This document shows positions 25,512-33,268 of a stretch of 36,274 nucleotides of DNA, piece after piece. Source of the stretch: DAOVFN01 sp964484305 (GTDB taxonomy: Archaea; Aenigmatarchaeota; Aenigmatarchaeia; QMZP01); assembly GCA_964484305.1 (NCBI GenBank), contig CAZAEI010000011.1, positions 1 to 36,274 of the forward strand, in the 5' to 3' direction. Made by a program: the position numbers and the translations under genes. The notes under the pieces are model-generated. The model was not told the DNA's origin and did no database searches. It saw only the letters and a program-made list of their open reading frames with translations. Every line of letters begins with the position of its first letter. The stretch's first letter is position 1.

Positions 25512-26399
25512 CTACAGCACCATGAAGCCCCCAGTGATAATTGCTATTGTGCCGGCGGTCTTCAAGAGAACGTTCCTCTTGCCGATGTCTTCCTTGATGA
25601 TGTGCGGATAGAATATGCTCAGGAACAGGCTCATCAGAAGCACAAAGAGGACCTGAACAGAGGTCAATGCATTGACCAGGGTCGCGAACCCTATGGAAGT
25701 CGCGAGGATGAGGAATATATTGCCCAGTTGGGTAATCACTCCCTCATTGAACGAGATCATGCCCACTGCCTTGTATCCCTTTTCCCTGATATTCGCCTTG
25801 AGCTTGTCGAACTGGAGGACTATGAGCGGAAGTATGCTGAGGAATGTGCCAATCTTCGTTATCGAGAATATGGTCAGGTAATCGGCAAACTCAAGGAGAT
25901 ACTTGATTATCACGAGATTGGCCGAGAACACAATGGCTGCCATGATTATATAGAAGAAGGCCTTGTCAAAACTCACCTTAAGGGACCCCTTGATGGTAAC
26001 GAGGATTGCACCAAAAACCAGAAGCATCACTCCTGCATACTGCATTGTCGTGAAGAGTTCGCCCAGGAAGAGAAACCCGAAAATCATGACAAAGATGGGA
26101 GTAGTGAAGAGCAGGGGGGCGAGTCTCGATATCTCTTCGATCTGGGTGGCCTTGTAATAGAAAAAGACAGCGACTATATACAGGGCCCCGTTAAACAGAC
26201 CTAACAACATGAGGATTACCGATAGCTCTGAAAACCCGATGAAGAAGTAAATCAGGACGCTCAATACGAAGCCGACAATGCCGAGAATCATCAGTGGAAC
26301 TACCGGGTGCTTCACAAGCTTGGTCAGCACATATTTATCGATGATGTTGCTCATGGCCCAGAACAAAGCCGCCAACAACGCAAATACTGCCCACTCCAT
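25512..26399 (-). CDS. EamA/DMT-type membrane transporter
   Basis: A 295-residue, ten-helix membrane protein of the drug/metabolite transporter superfamily, arranged as two five-helix EamA repeats. The first repeat starts MEWAVFALLAALFWAMSNII and contains PLLFTTPIFVMIFGFLFLGE, the usual end of helix 4; the second has PLIVLQFDKLKA and a final helix ending at GGFMVL. Length and helix count are typical. Substrate unknown (nucleotide sugars, amino acids or metabolites are all possible). A TATA-like box (26424-26432, minus strand) lies about 29 nt before the ATG, so it likely has its own leaderless-type promoter. Confidence 0.8.
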   Translation of the reverse strand: MEWAVFALLAALFWAMSNIIDKYVLTKLVKHPVVPLMILGIVGFVLSVLIYFFIGFSELSVILMLLGLFNGALYIVAVFFYYKATQIEEISRLAPLLFTTPIFVMIFGFLFLGELFTTMQYAGVMLLVFGAILVTIKGSLKVSFDKAFFYIIMAAIVFSANLVIIKYLLEFADYLTIFSITKIGTFLSILPLIVLQFDKLKANIREKGYKAVGMISFNEGVITQLGNIFLILATSIGFATLVNALTSVQVLFVLLMSLFLSIFYPHIIKEDIGKRNVLLKTAGTIAIITGGFMVL

Positions 26400-26423
26400 T
26401 TAAGTATAGTATTCCCTTCATTG

Positions 26424-26432
26424 CTTATAAAT
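26424..26432 (-). promoter_or_regulatory. TATA box for the EamA-type transporter
   Basis: Minus-strand ATTTATAAG, about 29 nt before the ATG at 26399. Confidence 0.45.
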
Positions 26433-26440
26433 CAATGGCC

Positions 26441-26595
26441 CAGACAGGACGTGTCTAACCATTCACCCAGATAACCAGACAACAAGCATTGCTCCCTGAC
26501 CTGGTCAGCGTCCCCACATGATGATACAGAACCCCTGCACAGCTCCCCATGTGCGTGGTCACCTGGCATTACCAGGCACGCCCGTTCTCCTGGTG
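26441..26595. repeat. Cluster of short palindromes in a divergent intergenic region
   Basis: Short inverted repeats follow one another: AGACA-GGACG-TGTCT, CTGACC-T-GGTCAG, CACATG with CATGTG at a distance, CCTGG-CATTA-CCAGG. They lie between the divergent transporter and V4R genes. I see no tRNA signature here. They may be regulatory operators, a structured leader or REP-like DNA. Confidence 0.4.
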
Positions 26596-26598
26596 AAG

Positions 26599-26608
26599 TT
26601 TATATTTA
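26599..26608 (+). promoter_or_regulatory. TATA box for the V4R gene
   Basis: TTTATATTTA is centred 26 nt before the ATG at 26630: the clearest archaeal TATA element in the window, and leaderless in spacing. Confidence 0.6.
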
Positions 26609-26629
26609 ACCAATATGTAGAATTAAACC

Positions 26630-28066
26630 ATGGAAAAGGTTGTTCTTCACTACAGCTCCAGAGAGGGGGAGCTTTACGCCGATGGCTTAAACTCCACCCT
26701 GGATCAGAGGAATTGTGAATCAATCGAACAGAAGGAGCTTGAGAACATCATTGGTCCCGTGGCAAAACCAATCATGTACAGCGCTGCCAAAATCCTGACC
26801 AGCACCTCCATGGCCAGCTACTTCAGAAGGCTCCTTGACAACAAGACCGGGCCAGAGGATATGCTAAAGGATATCATGTCCTTTCTCCAGAGAAGGGGAA
26901 TAGGCATCTTCGAATGCGTAAATCACGACCTAAAGAACGGAACCTTCACCATAAGGGTGAGATACTCCTTTAACGCAATGGCCTATTCAGAATCCAAGAA
27001 GCCAATATGTTACACGCTTTCAGGGATACTTGCAGGCATACTCGAGCCAATCGTCAGGCTCAGCCTTGACTGCGAGGAGACTTCATGCTCGGCCATGGGT
27101 CACGAATACTGCGAGTTCAAGCTCAAGCCATCAAAAAGGAACACCTTCCCCAAGAAATACTTCGACGTCAAACCACCCGAGGAAATCAAGGGCCTTAGCC
27201 CCCTTGAGGTGGATTACGATAATGAGAGGGGGCTCTTTGTATTCGAAGGCAGCAACTCCTTCCTGAACTTCAGGGCCCACGACTCCCTCTACCAAAGGGA
27301 GTTCGAGAAAACAATAGGCCCCGCTGCAAGGGGGATAATCTACTCTGTTGCGGGGAAATACTCTGCGACATCCTCAATGGGCAAGGCAAGGAGGCTCATC
27401 ATCCAGCTCATAGGGAGCATATCCATGGAAAGCCTGGCAAACGAATTCGCAAAGAGGATACCGATGAGGGGATACGGGGTTCTGGAAAACCTGAAAATCG
27501 ACGGCAAGAACAAGGAAATAACCTTTGACATAAGGAATTCCTACAATACGATCGCCTATGGAAAGACCAAGGAGCCCATATGCTACTGCCTCTCGGGCGT
27601 TATTGCAGGGGCCACCTCCCTGCTCTTCAATAAGGACTCCGAGTGCATCGAACTCAAGTGCAGGGCGATGGGAGACAAGGTCTGTACATTCAAGAGCTTT
27701 GCCAGAAAGGAAGAGGAAGACCTGAACAAGGTTCTCATCGAGCTCGACCGGATACCTGGAATACAGAGGTCAATGGTCGTGTCCAACGAGGGCATGATAA
27801 GGGCATCTACGCTGTCCGATGAGGCCGAACCGAACAAGATTGCATCACGGGTCGGAATCCTCATTGGGTCCGCCCAAAAGGTTTCAGAGGAGTTCAAACT
27901 CGGGAAATTCAAGTGCGTGAACATGTTCTCGTCAGGGGGTTTTATCATGTCCGTCAGGATTAACTCCAGGTTCTCCCTCTCGGTCCTGGTGCACCAGGGT
28001 GCCAACAAGGGGATGGTCGATTTCGCTCTTGACAAGGCAAGGAAACGCATAGCAATGGTTCTGTAG
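26630..28066 (+). CDS. Double V4R-domain regulator with roadblock-like C-terminal domain
   Basis: A 478-residue soluble protein made of two tandem V4R (4-vinyl reductase) domains and a third module. Domain 1 (about 40-166) ends with the V4R cysteine pattern Cys148, Cys153, Cys161 (CSAMGHEYCEF). Domain 2 (about 222-357) repeats the same plan with Cys339, Cys344, Cys352. V4R domains bind small hydrophobic ligands or metal and often act as sensors. The final ~115 residues (PGIQRSMVVSNEGMIRAS through a hydrophobic beta strand to a terminal helix) resemble the roadblock/LC7 fold of small-GTPase partners. This suggests a ligand-sensing scaffold. It stands alone, with its own TATA box. Confidence 0.7.
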   Translation: MEKVVLHYSSREGELYADGLNSTLDQRNCESIEQKELENIIGPVAKPIMYSAAKILTSTSMASYFRRLLDNKTGPEDMLKDIMSFLQRRGIGIFECVNHDLKNGTFTIRVRYSFNAMAYSESKKPICYTLSGILAGILEPIVRLSLDCEETSCSAMGHEYCEFKLKPSKRNTFPKKYFDVKPPEEIKGLSPLEVDYDNERGLFVFEGSNSFLNFRAHDSLYQREFEKTIGPAARGIIYSVAGKYSATSSMGKARRLIIQLIGSISMESLANEFAKRIPMRGYGVLENLKIDGKNKEITFDIRNSYNTIAYGKTKEPICYCLSGVIAGATSLLFNKDSECIELKCRAMGDKVCTFKSFARKEEEDLNKVLIELDRIPGIQRSMVVSNEGMIRASTLSDEAEPNKIASRVGILIGSAQKVSEEFKLGKFKCVNMFSSGGFIMSVRINSRFSLSVLVHQGANKGMVDFALDKARKRIAMVL

Positions 28067-28155
28067 CCCTGAAGACCGCAATCAAGAGATGAGAGCCAGC
28101 AGCAATACGGTTGAGATGGGAGAAATACCAGGCGGGATAAATCTATCCAAAAAAG

Positions 28156-28577
28156 TTACTTAATCAATCCAAAGTCGCCGTTTATCATAACGGGCTGCAT
28201 AATCCTGACCTCATGTGCCCACCTCGCCTCAGATGGACTTGGTGTGGGGTGTAAAAGAAATGTCCTCTTTCCCAGATAGTACGCAAGGCCCATCTCAATC
28301 AGTTCCGATGTCCCGACATACCCGTTCACGCCGTTCTTGGGGTGGTTCAGGGCCAGTATCGCATCGCTCCTTGCTATGTCATCCATGCTTGCCTTCAGGA
28401 TGTCATTCTTAATGCAGTGCTCATAATTCGCACCAAGGTCATCAATCAGTGCTCATCGTCCAGATGGGCATCGACATCGCACGGGACCGTCACTGAATGC
28501 CCCAGGGCTTCCAGCTTCTCCTTGGCATCGACCATTTCCCTGGAGAAGGTCATGCTCCCGCATATCATTATCCTCAT
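28156..28577 (-). pseudogene. Nucleoside 2-deoxyribosyltransferase-like gene with a frameshift
   Basis: The first part (ATG 28577) encodes 43 residues, MRIMICGSMTFSREM through HLDDEH, then meets TGA at 28446. The rest lies in another frame and continues without a gap in homology: LIDDLGANYEHCIKNDILK, then DAILALNHPKNGVNGYVGTSE, FLLHPTPS and NGDFGLIK. This is a small nucleoside-2-deoxyribosyltransferase-like family common in archaea and CPR bacteria; the NGVNGYVG loop and SDAILALN are its usual motifs. A one-base loss near 28446 would explain it. The gene starts 4 nt after the EF-2 stop, so it was the last gene of that operon. It may be a recent pseudogene, a sequencing error, or, less likely, a programmed -1 frameshift. 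Confidence 0.75.
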
Positions 28578-28581
28578 ATGA

Positions 28582-31500
28582 CTATTCCTCATCCTTATCT
28601 TCCTCTCCGGTGATGCCCTTCCTGGCCTTTATCTGCATTATGACCTTATGCTCGAGCTCCTTGGGCAGCGGCTCATAAACAACATCAATCAGCCAGTAGA
28701 AACCGGTTCCGCCTGTGGCTGACTTCAGGTCAGAATTGAACCCGAACATCTCTGCCACGGGAAGCTTGGACTTTATCTGCGTGGTTCCCCTCTCCTCCTT
28801 CATCTCCAGGACCTGGCCCCTCCTCCCATTGATTTCCTTGCTTGCCCCTCCCATGTGCTCACTGGGGACATCTATCCTGATTATCTGCTTTGGTTCAAGA
28901 ATATACGGCTTTGCCGCCACCATGGCATCCCTGATCGCCCTCCGTACAGCGGGTATGACCTGCGCAGGCCCCCTGTGAATGGCATCCTCATGGAGCTTTG
29001 CATCCACGAGCTTTACCTTCACCCCTGAGACAGGCTCCCTGGCCAGGGGCCCCTCATCCATGGCCTCCTGGAATGCCTGCTTGACCATCTCCATTATCTC
29101 AAGGATTGCCCCCACACCCACACTGGTGTCCAGGAGCAGATCCTTGTTGTGTATCATCTTGATCTTCTTGACCTCGTCCCTGTTCATCCCCAGTTCCACG
29201 AGCTGGTCTATCAGCTCCTGGTCCTTCTTCTTGACCTCCTGGTCCCTGATCTTCCCCTCAACCATGGCCTTAAGGACAGAATCCTCCAGCTTCTCTGCCA
29301 CCACATAGAACCGGTTGTGCTTGTTCGGGGACTTCCCCTCCACGGGCTGCGGACTGAACTCCCTGATGCCCTCCTTATAAATAACAATGGGCGGCGATAT
29401 ATCAACCTCTATGCCCTCATCCTTGAGCTTGTTCTCCACCTTTGCATTGATATGGAGCTCTCCCAGACCCGAGACCAGATACTGTCCTGTATCCTCATTA
29501 ATCTTGACCCTCAGGGTGGGGTCCTCCCTCGATGTCTTCTTGAGGAACTCAATGAGCTTGGCCAGCTGCTTCGGCGACTTGGGCTCAATTGCCTTGGTCA
29601 CCACGGGCTCGAACATGTGCTGGATGGCCTCGAAACCCTCTATCGGGTATTCAGGATTGCACACGGTCTCTCCAGAGCCGGCATCCTTTATGCCCACTAT
29701 CCCAACTATATTCCCGGCCACGACCTCATCCACGGCAATCCTGGTCTGGCCCTTGTATATCGAAACCTGCTGGACCTTCTCGCTCTTCTGCGCCCCGACA
29801 AGCAGCAGGTCCTGCCCCCTCACAACCTTGCCCGAGAATATCCTTACCGTGGCGACATAGCCAGCGTGCGGGTCAGGCACAACCTTGGTAACCACAGCAG
29901 CGAGCCTGCCCTCTGGGTCGCACGCCACCATGGCCTTGCCAACCTCTGACTCCCTGTCCCCCGGCCACACCCTCGGAATCCTGTACGGCTGCGCCTTCAG
30001 GGGATTCGGAAGATGCTCTATCACCATGTCCAGAACAACCTGGTGCAGGGGCGCCTTCTTTGCAAGCTCCTTCTCCTGACCCTGCTCGGTCATGTCTGTT
30101 ATGGTCTTGAAGGTTATCCCGGACTTCTCCATCCTCGGGACCGATATCGCCCAGTTCCTTACAGCAGAGCCGAACGCAACAGAGCCATCATTGACATTCA
30201 CCATCCACTCGTCCCTGTACTGCTCCTCAGAGAACTTCCTTATGAGCGCATTGACCTCCTCGATGAGATTCTTGAACCTCTCGGCCATCTGCTCGGGTGT
30301 GAGCTTGAGTTCCTTGATAAGCCTGTCAACCTTATTGATGAACAGCACGGGCCTGACCCTCTCCTTGAGGGCCTGCCTTATCACGGTCTCGGTCTGCGGC
30401 ATGCACCCCTCCACGGCATCTGCCACCACCACAACACCGTCCACGGCCCTCATGGCCCTTGTGACATCACCCCCGAAGTCCACGTGCCCGGGCGTGTCTA
30501 TAAGATTGATAAGGTACTCCTTCCCCTTCCACTCATGCACCATGCTGACATTGGCTGAGTAGATGGTTATTCCCCTCTCCTGTTCCTGCTTGTCAAAATC
30601 CGTGAAAAGCTGCTGGCCCGCCAGCCCCTCTGACATCATCCCGGCCCCGGCCACAAGGTTATCCGTTAAAGTGGTGTTGTGGATTATCATTCCCTCTGCA
30701 ACAAAGTTATGGTTGTCTTCAACTGTAAAATCGTATACAACATCTTCATGTCCATGAGAGATTTCCTTTACCTCAATAAATGCCAGGTTCCCAGAAGCAA
30801 TCCTTGCAAGTCTTTCAACAATCCTCTGTGATTTAATATCCTTTAACATATCTTGTAATGTTCCTAATGTAGGTGTTGCATGCCTTAGATAGTTCCTTAA
30901 GTGGTTTCCATAACATGAAGCAATTCCCTTCAGTTCCAAAACACTATCCTTACTTAACGGCACAAGGTCCAACACATAACTGCCAACAATTCCCTTCTCC
31001 AGCTCTCCAGCCTTCATGGCCTTTTCCTCAAGGCCAAAACCAACATACTTATTGAAATTGGCTACAGAATTGCCTGATATGTAAAGCGATATGTTTTGGA
31101 GATTGGAAATACAACCAAACCTTAAGAGCAGCTGCTGGATTCCCTGTAGCATCTTATTACTGACGCTGGTGATTGATATAGCACCGCGTGACTTCTCAAC
31201 TGTCCCATCACAGTCAAAGTAGCCTGAAATGAACCTTGCAACAAGCCTGTTTTCTGACAGCATAAGCAGCCTTGAGGCCTTAATGTTGTGTGACTTTGCC
31301 TTTCTAGGATAGCTGAAAACAGAATTCAGAACCTCTAGCATGGTCTTGTTGGTGCAGTATTCCTTTACCTTTCCGGGATATTTTCTTTCCGCACATACAA
31401 TGCCCATATCCTTGCAGATGGCCTTGAATGCCCTCCCAAGAGACTCTTTACCAACCACGAATTTGTTTCCTGTTCCATCCCCTGCCATTAATCCTGCGAG

Positions 31501-32319
31501 ATAATAAAAACTCTCTAGGTTCCTGGGGAATTTCATTCTACCGCAGTTCTTGCCCCTTCTCCTGTCTCCTGCCCTGTAGGATATCCATTCAATATTATTA
31601 ATCATCTGATCATATGAGAGTCCTATTTGAAGGCAAAGTTCAATATAATCCTTTAGAATAATGCTTCCCCTGTATGCTGCATGATAGACTCCATCACCTG
31701 ATATAGTAGAACATATAGCCGTTCTAGTTCTCTCTCTACCTTTCTTGGTAATAAAATCCCTTAACTCTCTCGTATTTTTTGGGTTCACAAAAAATGGCTT
31801 CTTTGAGAGCTCTAAAAGAATAAGCTTTCTCACATTCTGGATGCTCTTTACATCCAATCCTCTTGGACAAACTATTCTGTCTCCTGTCTGGATGTTCTCA
31901 GCCAGCTTCTCTTCAAATTCCATGCCATTGAAGATTATGAATTTGTGCTCTGGTGTGGTCTTAACATCGTATCCGTTCCTTAACTTCACCTTGACCATCC
32001 TACCTCCATTCAGTTTCCATGCGTATTTCACAGGCTTTCTCTCCACAACACCTCTCTCTTTGTTGAGTGAGAAGACGTCTATATTCTCACTGGAAATGTC
32101 ATAAACAATTTCGTTCTCTGTCTTCTTGACAATTATCCCCCCTTTCTCTGCATTATCAAAAAAATTATTGGCTTCCAGAAACTGCCCGTCAGCCAGGTAA
32201 ATCCTTGAGTCACCGCTTATACACTTCCCGTGATCAATATGTGCCACTATCCCTATGTTCCTTATATACTCGGGCTTTCTCATCAGATCCTTGGCCAGTG
32301 CCGTAAGGTCTTTTGCCAT
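28582..32319 (-). CDS. fusA: Translation elongation factor EF-2 precursor with an intein
   Basis: The GTPase that drives ribosomal translocation. The 1245-residue precursor is 729 residues of EF-2 plus a 516-residue intein inserted in the P-loop. The N-extein ends in GIVAHIDHGK and the C-extein resumes at TTLTDN. Other GTPase motifs are intact: RGITI, DTPGHVDF, NKVD, and SA. Domain IV carries LHEDAIHRGPAQ, with the histidine normally modified to diphthamide. The C-terminus is GITGEEDKDEE. ATG (32319) is preceded by GGTGATGTAA, a good ribosome binding site, and by a palindromic element. The gene follows rps3ae and precedes the deoxyribosyltransferase-like gene. Protein splicing is required for activity since the P-loop is split. 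Confidence 0.95.
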   Translation of the reverse strand: MAKDLTALAKDLMRKPEYIRNIGIVAHIDHGKCISGDSRIYLADGQFLEANNFFDNAEKGGIIVKKTENEIVYDISSENIDVFSLNKERGVVERKPVKYAWKLNGGRMVKVKLRNGYDVKTTPEHKFIIFNGMEFEEKLAENIQTGDRIVCPRGLDVKSIQNVRKLILLELSKKPFFVNPKNTRELRDFITKKGRERTRTAICSTISGDGVYHAAYRGSIILKDYIELCLQIGLSYDQMINNIEWISYRAGDRRRGKNCGRMKFPRNLESFYYLAGLMAGDGTGNKFVVGKESLGRAFKAICKDMGIVCAERKYPGKVKEYCTNKTMLEVLNSVFSYPRKAKSHNIKASRLLMLSENRLVARFISGYFDCDGTVEKSRGAISITSVSNKMLQGIQQLLLRFGCISNLQNISLYISGNSVANFNKYVGFGLEEKAMKAGELEKGIVGSYVLDLVPLSKDSVLELKGIASCYGNHLRNYLRHATPTLGTLQDMLKDIKSQRIVERLARIASGNLAFIEVKEISHGHEDVVYDFTVEDNHNFVAEGMIIHNTTLTDNLVAGAGMMSEGLAGQQLFTDFDKQEQERGITIYSANVSMVHEWKGKEYLINLIDTPGHVDFGGDVTRAMRAVDGVVVVADAVEGCMPQTETVIRQALKERVRPVLFINKVDRLIKELKLTPEQMAERFKNLIEEVNALIRKFSEEQYRDEWMVNVNDGSVAFGSAVRNWAISVPRMEKSGITFKTITDMTEQGQEKELAKKAPLHQVVLDMVIEHLPNPLKAQPYRIPRVWPGDRESEVGKAMVACDPEGRLAAVVTKVVPDPHAGYVATVRIFSGKVVRGQDLLLVGAQKSEKVQQVSIYKGQTRIAVDEVVAGNIVGIVGIKDAGSGETVCNPEYPIEGFEAIQHMFEPVVTKAIEPKSPKQLAKLIEFLKKTSREDPTLRVKINEDTGQYLVSGLGELHINAKVENKLKDEGIEVDISPPIVIYKEGIREFSPQPVEGKSPNKHNRFYVVAEKLEDSVLKAMVEGKIRDQEVKKKDQELIDQLVELGMNRDEVKKIKMIHNKDLLLDTSVGVGAILEIMEMVKQAFQEAMDEGPLAREPVSGVKVKLVDAKLHEDAIHRGPAQVIPAVRRAIRDAMVAAKPYILEPKQIIRIDVPSEHMGGASKEINGRRGQVLEMKEERGTTQIKSKLPVAEMFGFNSDLKSATGGTGFYWLIDVVYEPLPKELEHKVIMQIKARKGITGEEDKDEE
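30676..32223 (-). other. EF-2 intein with LAGLIDADG homing endonuclease
   Basis: A 516-residue intervening protein between GK (end of N-extein) and TTL (C-extein). It begins with Cys (CISGDSRIYLADG), has a block B TxxH (VKTTPEHKF), two DOD endonuclease motifs (YLAGLMAGDG and FISGYFDCDG), and ends in block F/G (FTVEDNHNFVAEGMIIHN) with the terminal His-Asn and a following Thr as +1 nucleophile. All the residues required for splicing are visible, and the endonuclease motifs keep both acidic residues, so it may still home. It is AT-richer than the host gene, which suggests a recent arrival. It splits the GTP-binding P-loop, so it must splice for EF-2 to work. Confidence 0.93.
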
Positions 32320-32593
32320 TTACATCACCATCTGCCGCTTCGCGACAGCATACACCTCTTCACCCTATTTTTATACCATTCCTTGATTCAAAACCCGTTG
32401 CCTCTGGCAACGGCATATACCCTTTACCTGCTTGGTTATATTTGCGCTGTTCGCAGGGTTCGTTCCTCTGGAGCGGCATTCACTCCCATGCAAACCATGT
32501 GTTGTTTCATCTATGCACTGAAAAGCTGCTTAAGGTTATGCTCCTCTGTATTTATAAATATTATTCAGGAATCAAGAGCTTGTGCTTTACATC
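32320..32593. repeat. Leader region of EF-2 with three palindromic elements
   Basis: The 274 nt between rps3ae and EF-2 holds three copies of the small palindrome family: CTGCCGC-TTC-GCGACAG (32332-32348, one mismatch), CCGTTGCC-TCT-GGCAACGG (32395-32413) and CGTTCC-TCT-GGAGCG (32461-32475, with one G-T pair). Each is followed by GCAT and a pyrimidine-rich tail (CATACACC, CATATACC, CATTCACTCC). The first lies 13 nt from the EF-2 start, next to its ribosome binding site, where a hairpin could affect translation. Confidence 0.65.
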
Positions 32594-33268
32594 CTACTTC
32601 CCCTCGGGCATCCCGGTGACCTGAATCCTCAGTACCTCAAAGAACCTGACAGGGTATATCTTGGCCCCTGACTTCTTTATGTTCCTCTGAAGGTTCGAGC
32701 TGATAACAGCCCTCACAAAGTCCTCTATCCCCAACCTGGCAGCATTCTCTCCCATGGACTTTTCTATGTGAGCCCTGGCCTTCTTCTTTATTGCTGTCTC
32801 TGTATTGCGGTTTAGAATGGCAACCGAATTTATGTGAAGCTTCCAGTCGTCCTTGGTCTTTACATCCATTATACTCTCTATCTTCTGCGTCCTCTTCCTT
32901 ACCATCCTCATTACATGCTCCTTGAGGGTGACATATCCATTGAACCGGGTGTAAGCGCAATTGTTGTCTATCCTGTCTATGGCCAGCACAACCCTGTAGA
33001 AGTCCCTTCCATGCTGCCCTGTGAGCTCTGGCAGGCCAACCTCTATGTTCCTGCCGACGATGCCCTTGGGATTCGTGGCAGGGGTCTCACCAATGACCTT
33101 CTCACCGAACATCCTAGGAGAAAAGATAACGAACCAGTCCTTGCCTTTCCATCTTTTGGCTCCCTGGGCTGCCTCCGGCCTCTCCCTTGGCCTCTCTTCC
33201 TTGGTCTTTTCCTTCTCTTCCCTCGCCTTCTCCTTCAGCTCCAGTTCCTTTAGCCTCTGCTTTCCCAT
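32594..33268 (-). CDS. rps3ae: Ribosomal protein S3Ae (eS1)
   Basis: A 224-residue component of the small ribosomal subunit, found in archaea and eukaryotes. A highly charged N-terminal extension (about 1-38, Lys/Glu/Arg-rich) precedes the conserved core KDWFVIFSPRMFGEKVIGET, the GYVTLKEHVMRM segment and RKRTQKIESIMDVKTKD. The C-terminus ends IQVTGMPEGK. ATG 33268 is preceded by GTGATGTAA, like the EF-2 start. The upstream recJ-like frame runs 155 nt into this gene in another phase. Confidence 0.92.
   Translation of the reverse strand: MGKQRLKELELKEKAREEKEKTKEERPRERPEAAQGAKRWKGKDWFVIFSPRMFGEKVIGETPATNPKGIVGRNIEVGLPELTGQHGRDFYRVVLAIDRIDNNCAYTRFNGYVTLKEHVMRMVRKRTQKIESIMDVKTKDDWKLHINSVAILNRNTETAIKKKARAHIEKSMGENAARLGIEDFVRAVISSNLQRNIKKSGAKIYPVRFFEVLRIQVTGMPEGK

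Noticed and set aside
26441..26595. Possible tRNA gene
   Set aside because: The paired segments do not give a T-arm GGTTCRANYCC or a 7-4-5-5 stem pattern on either strand.
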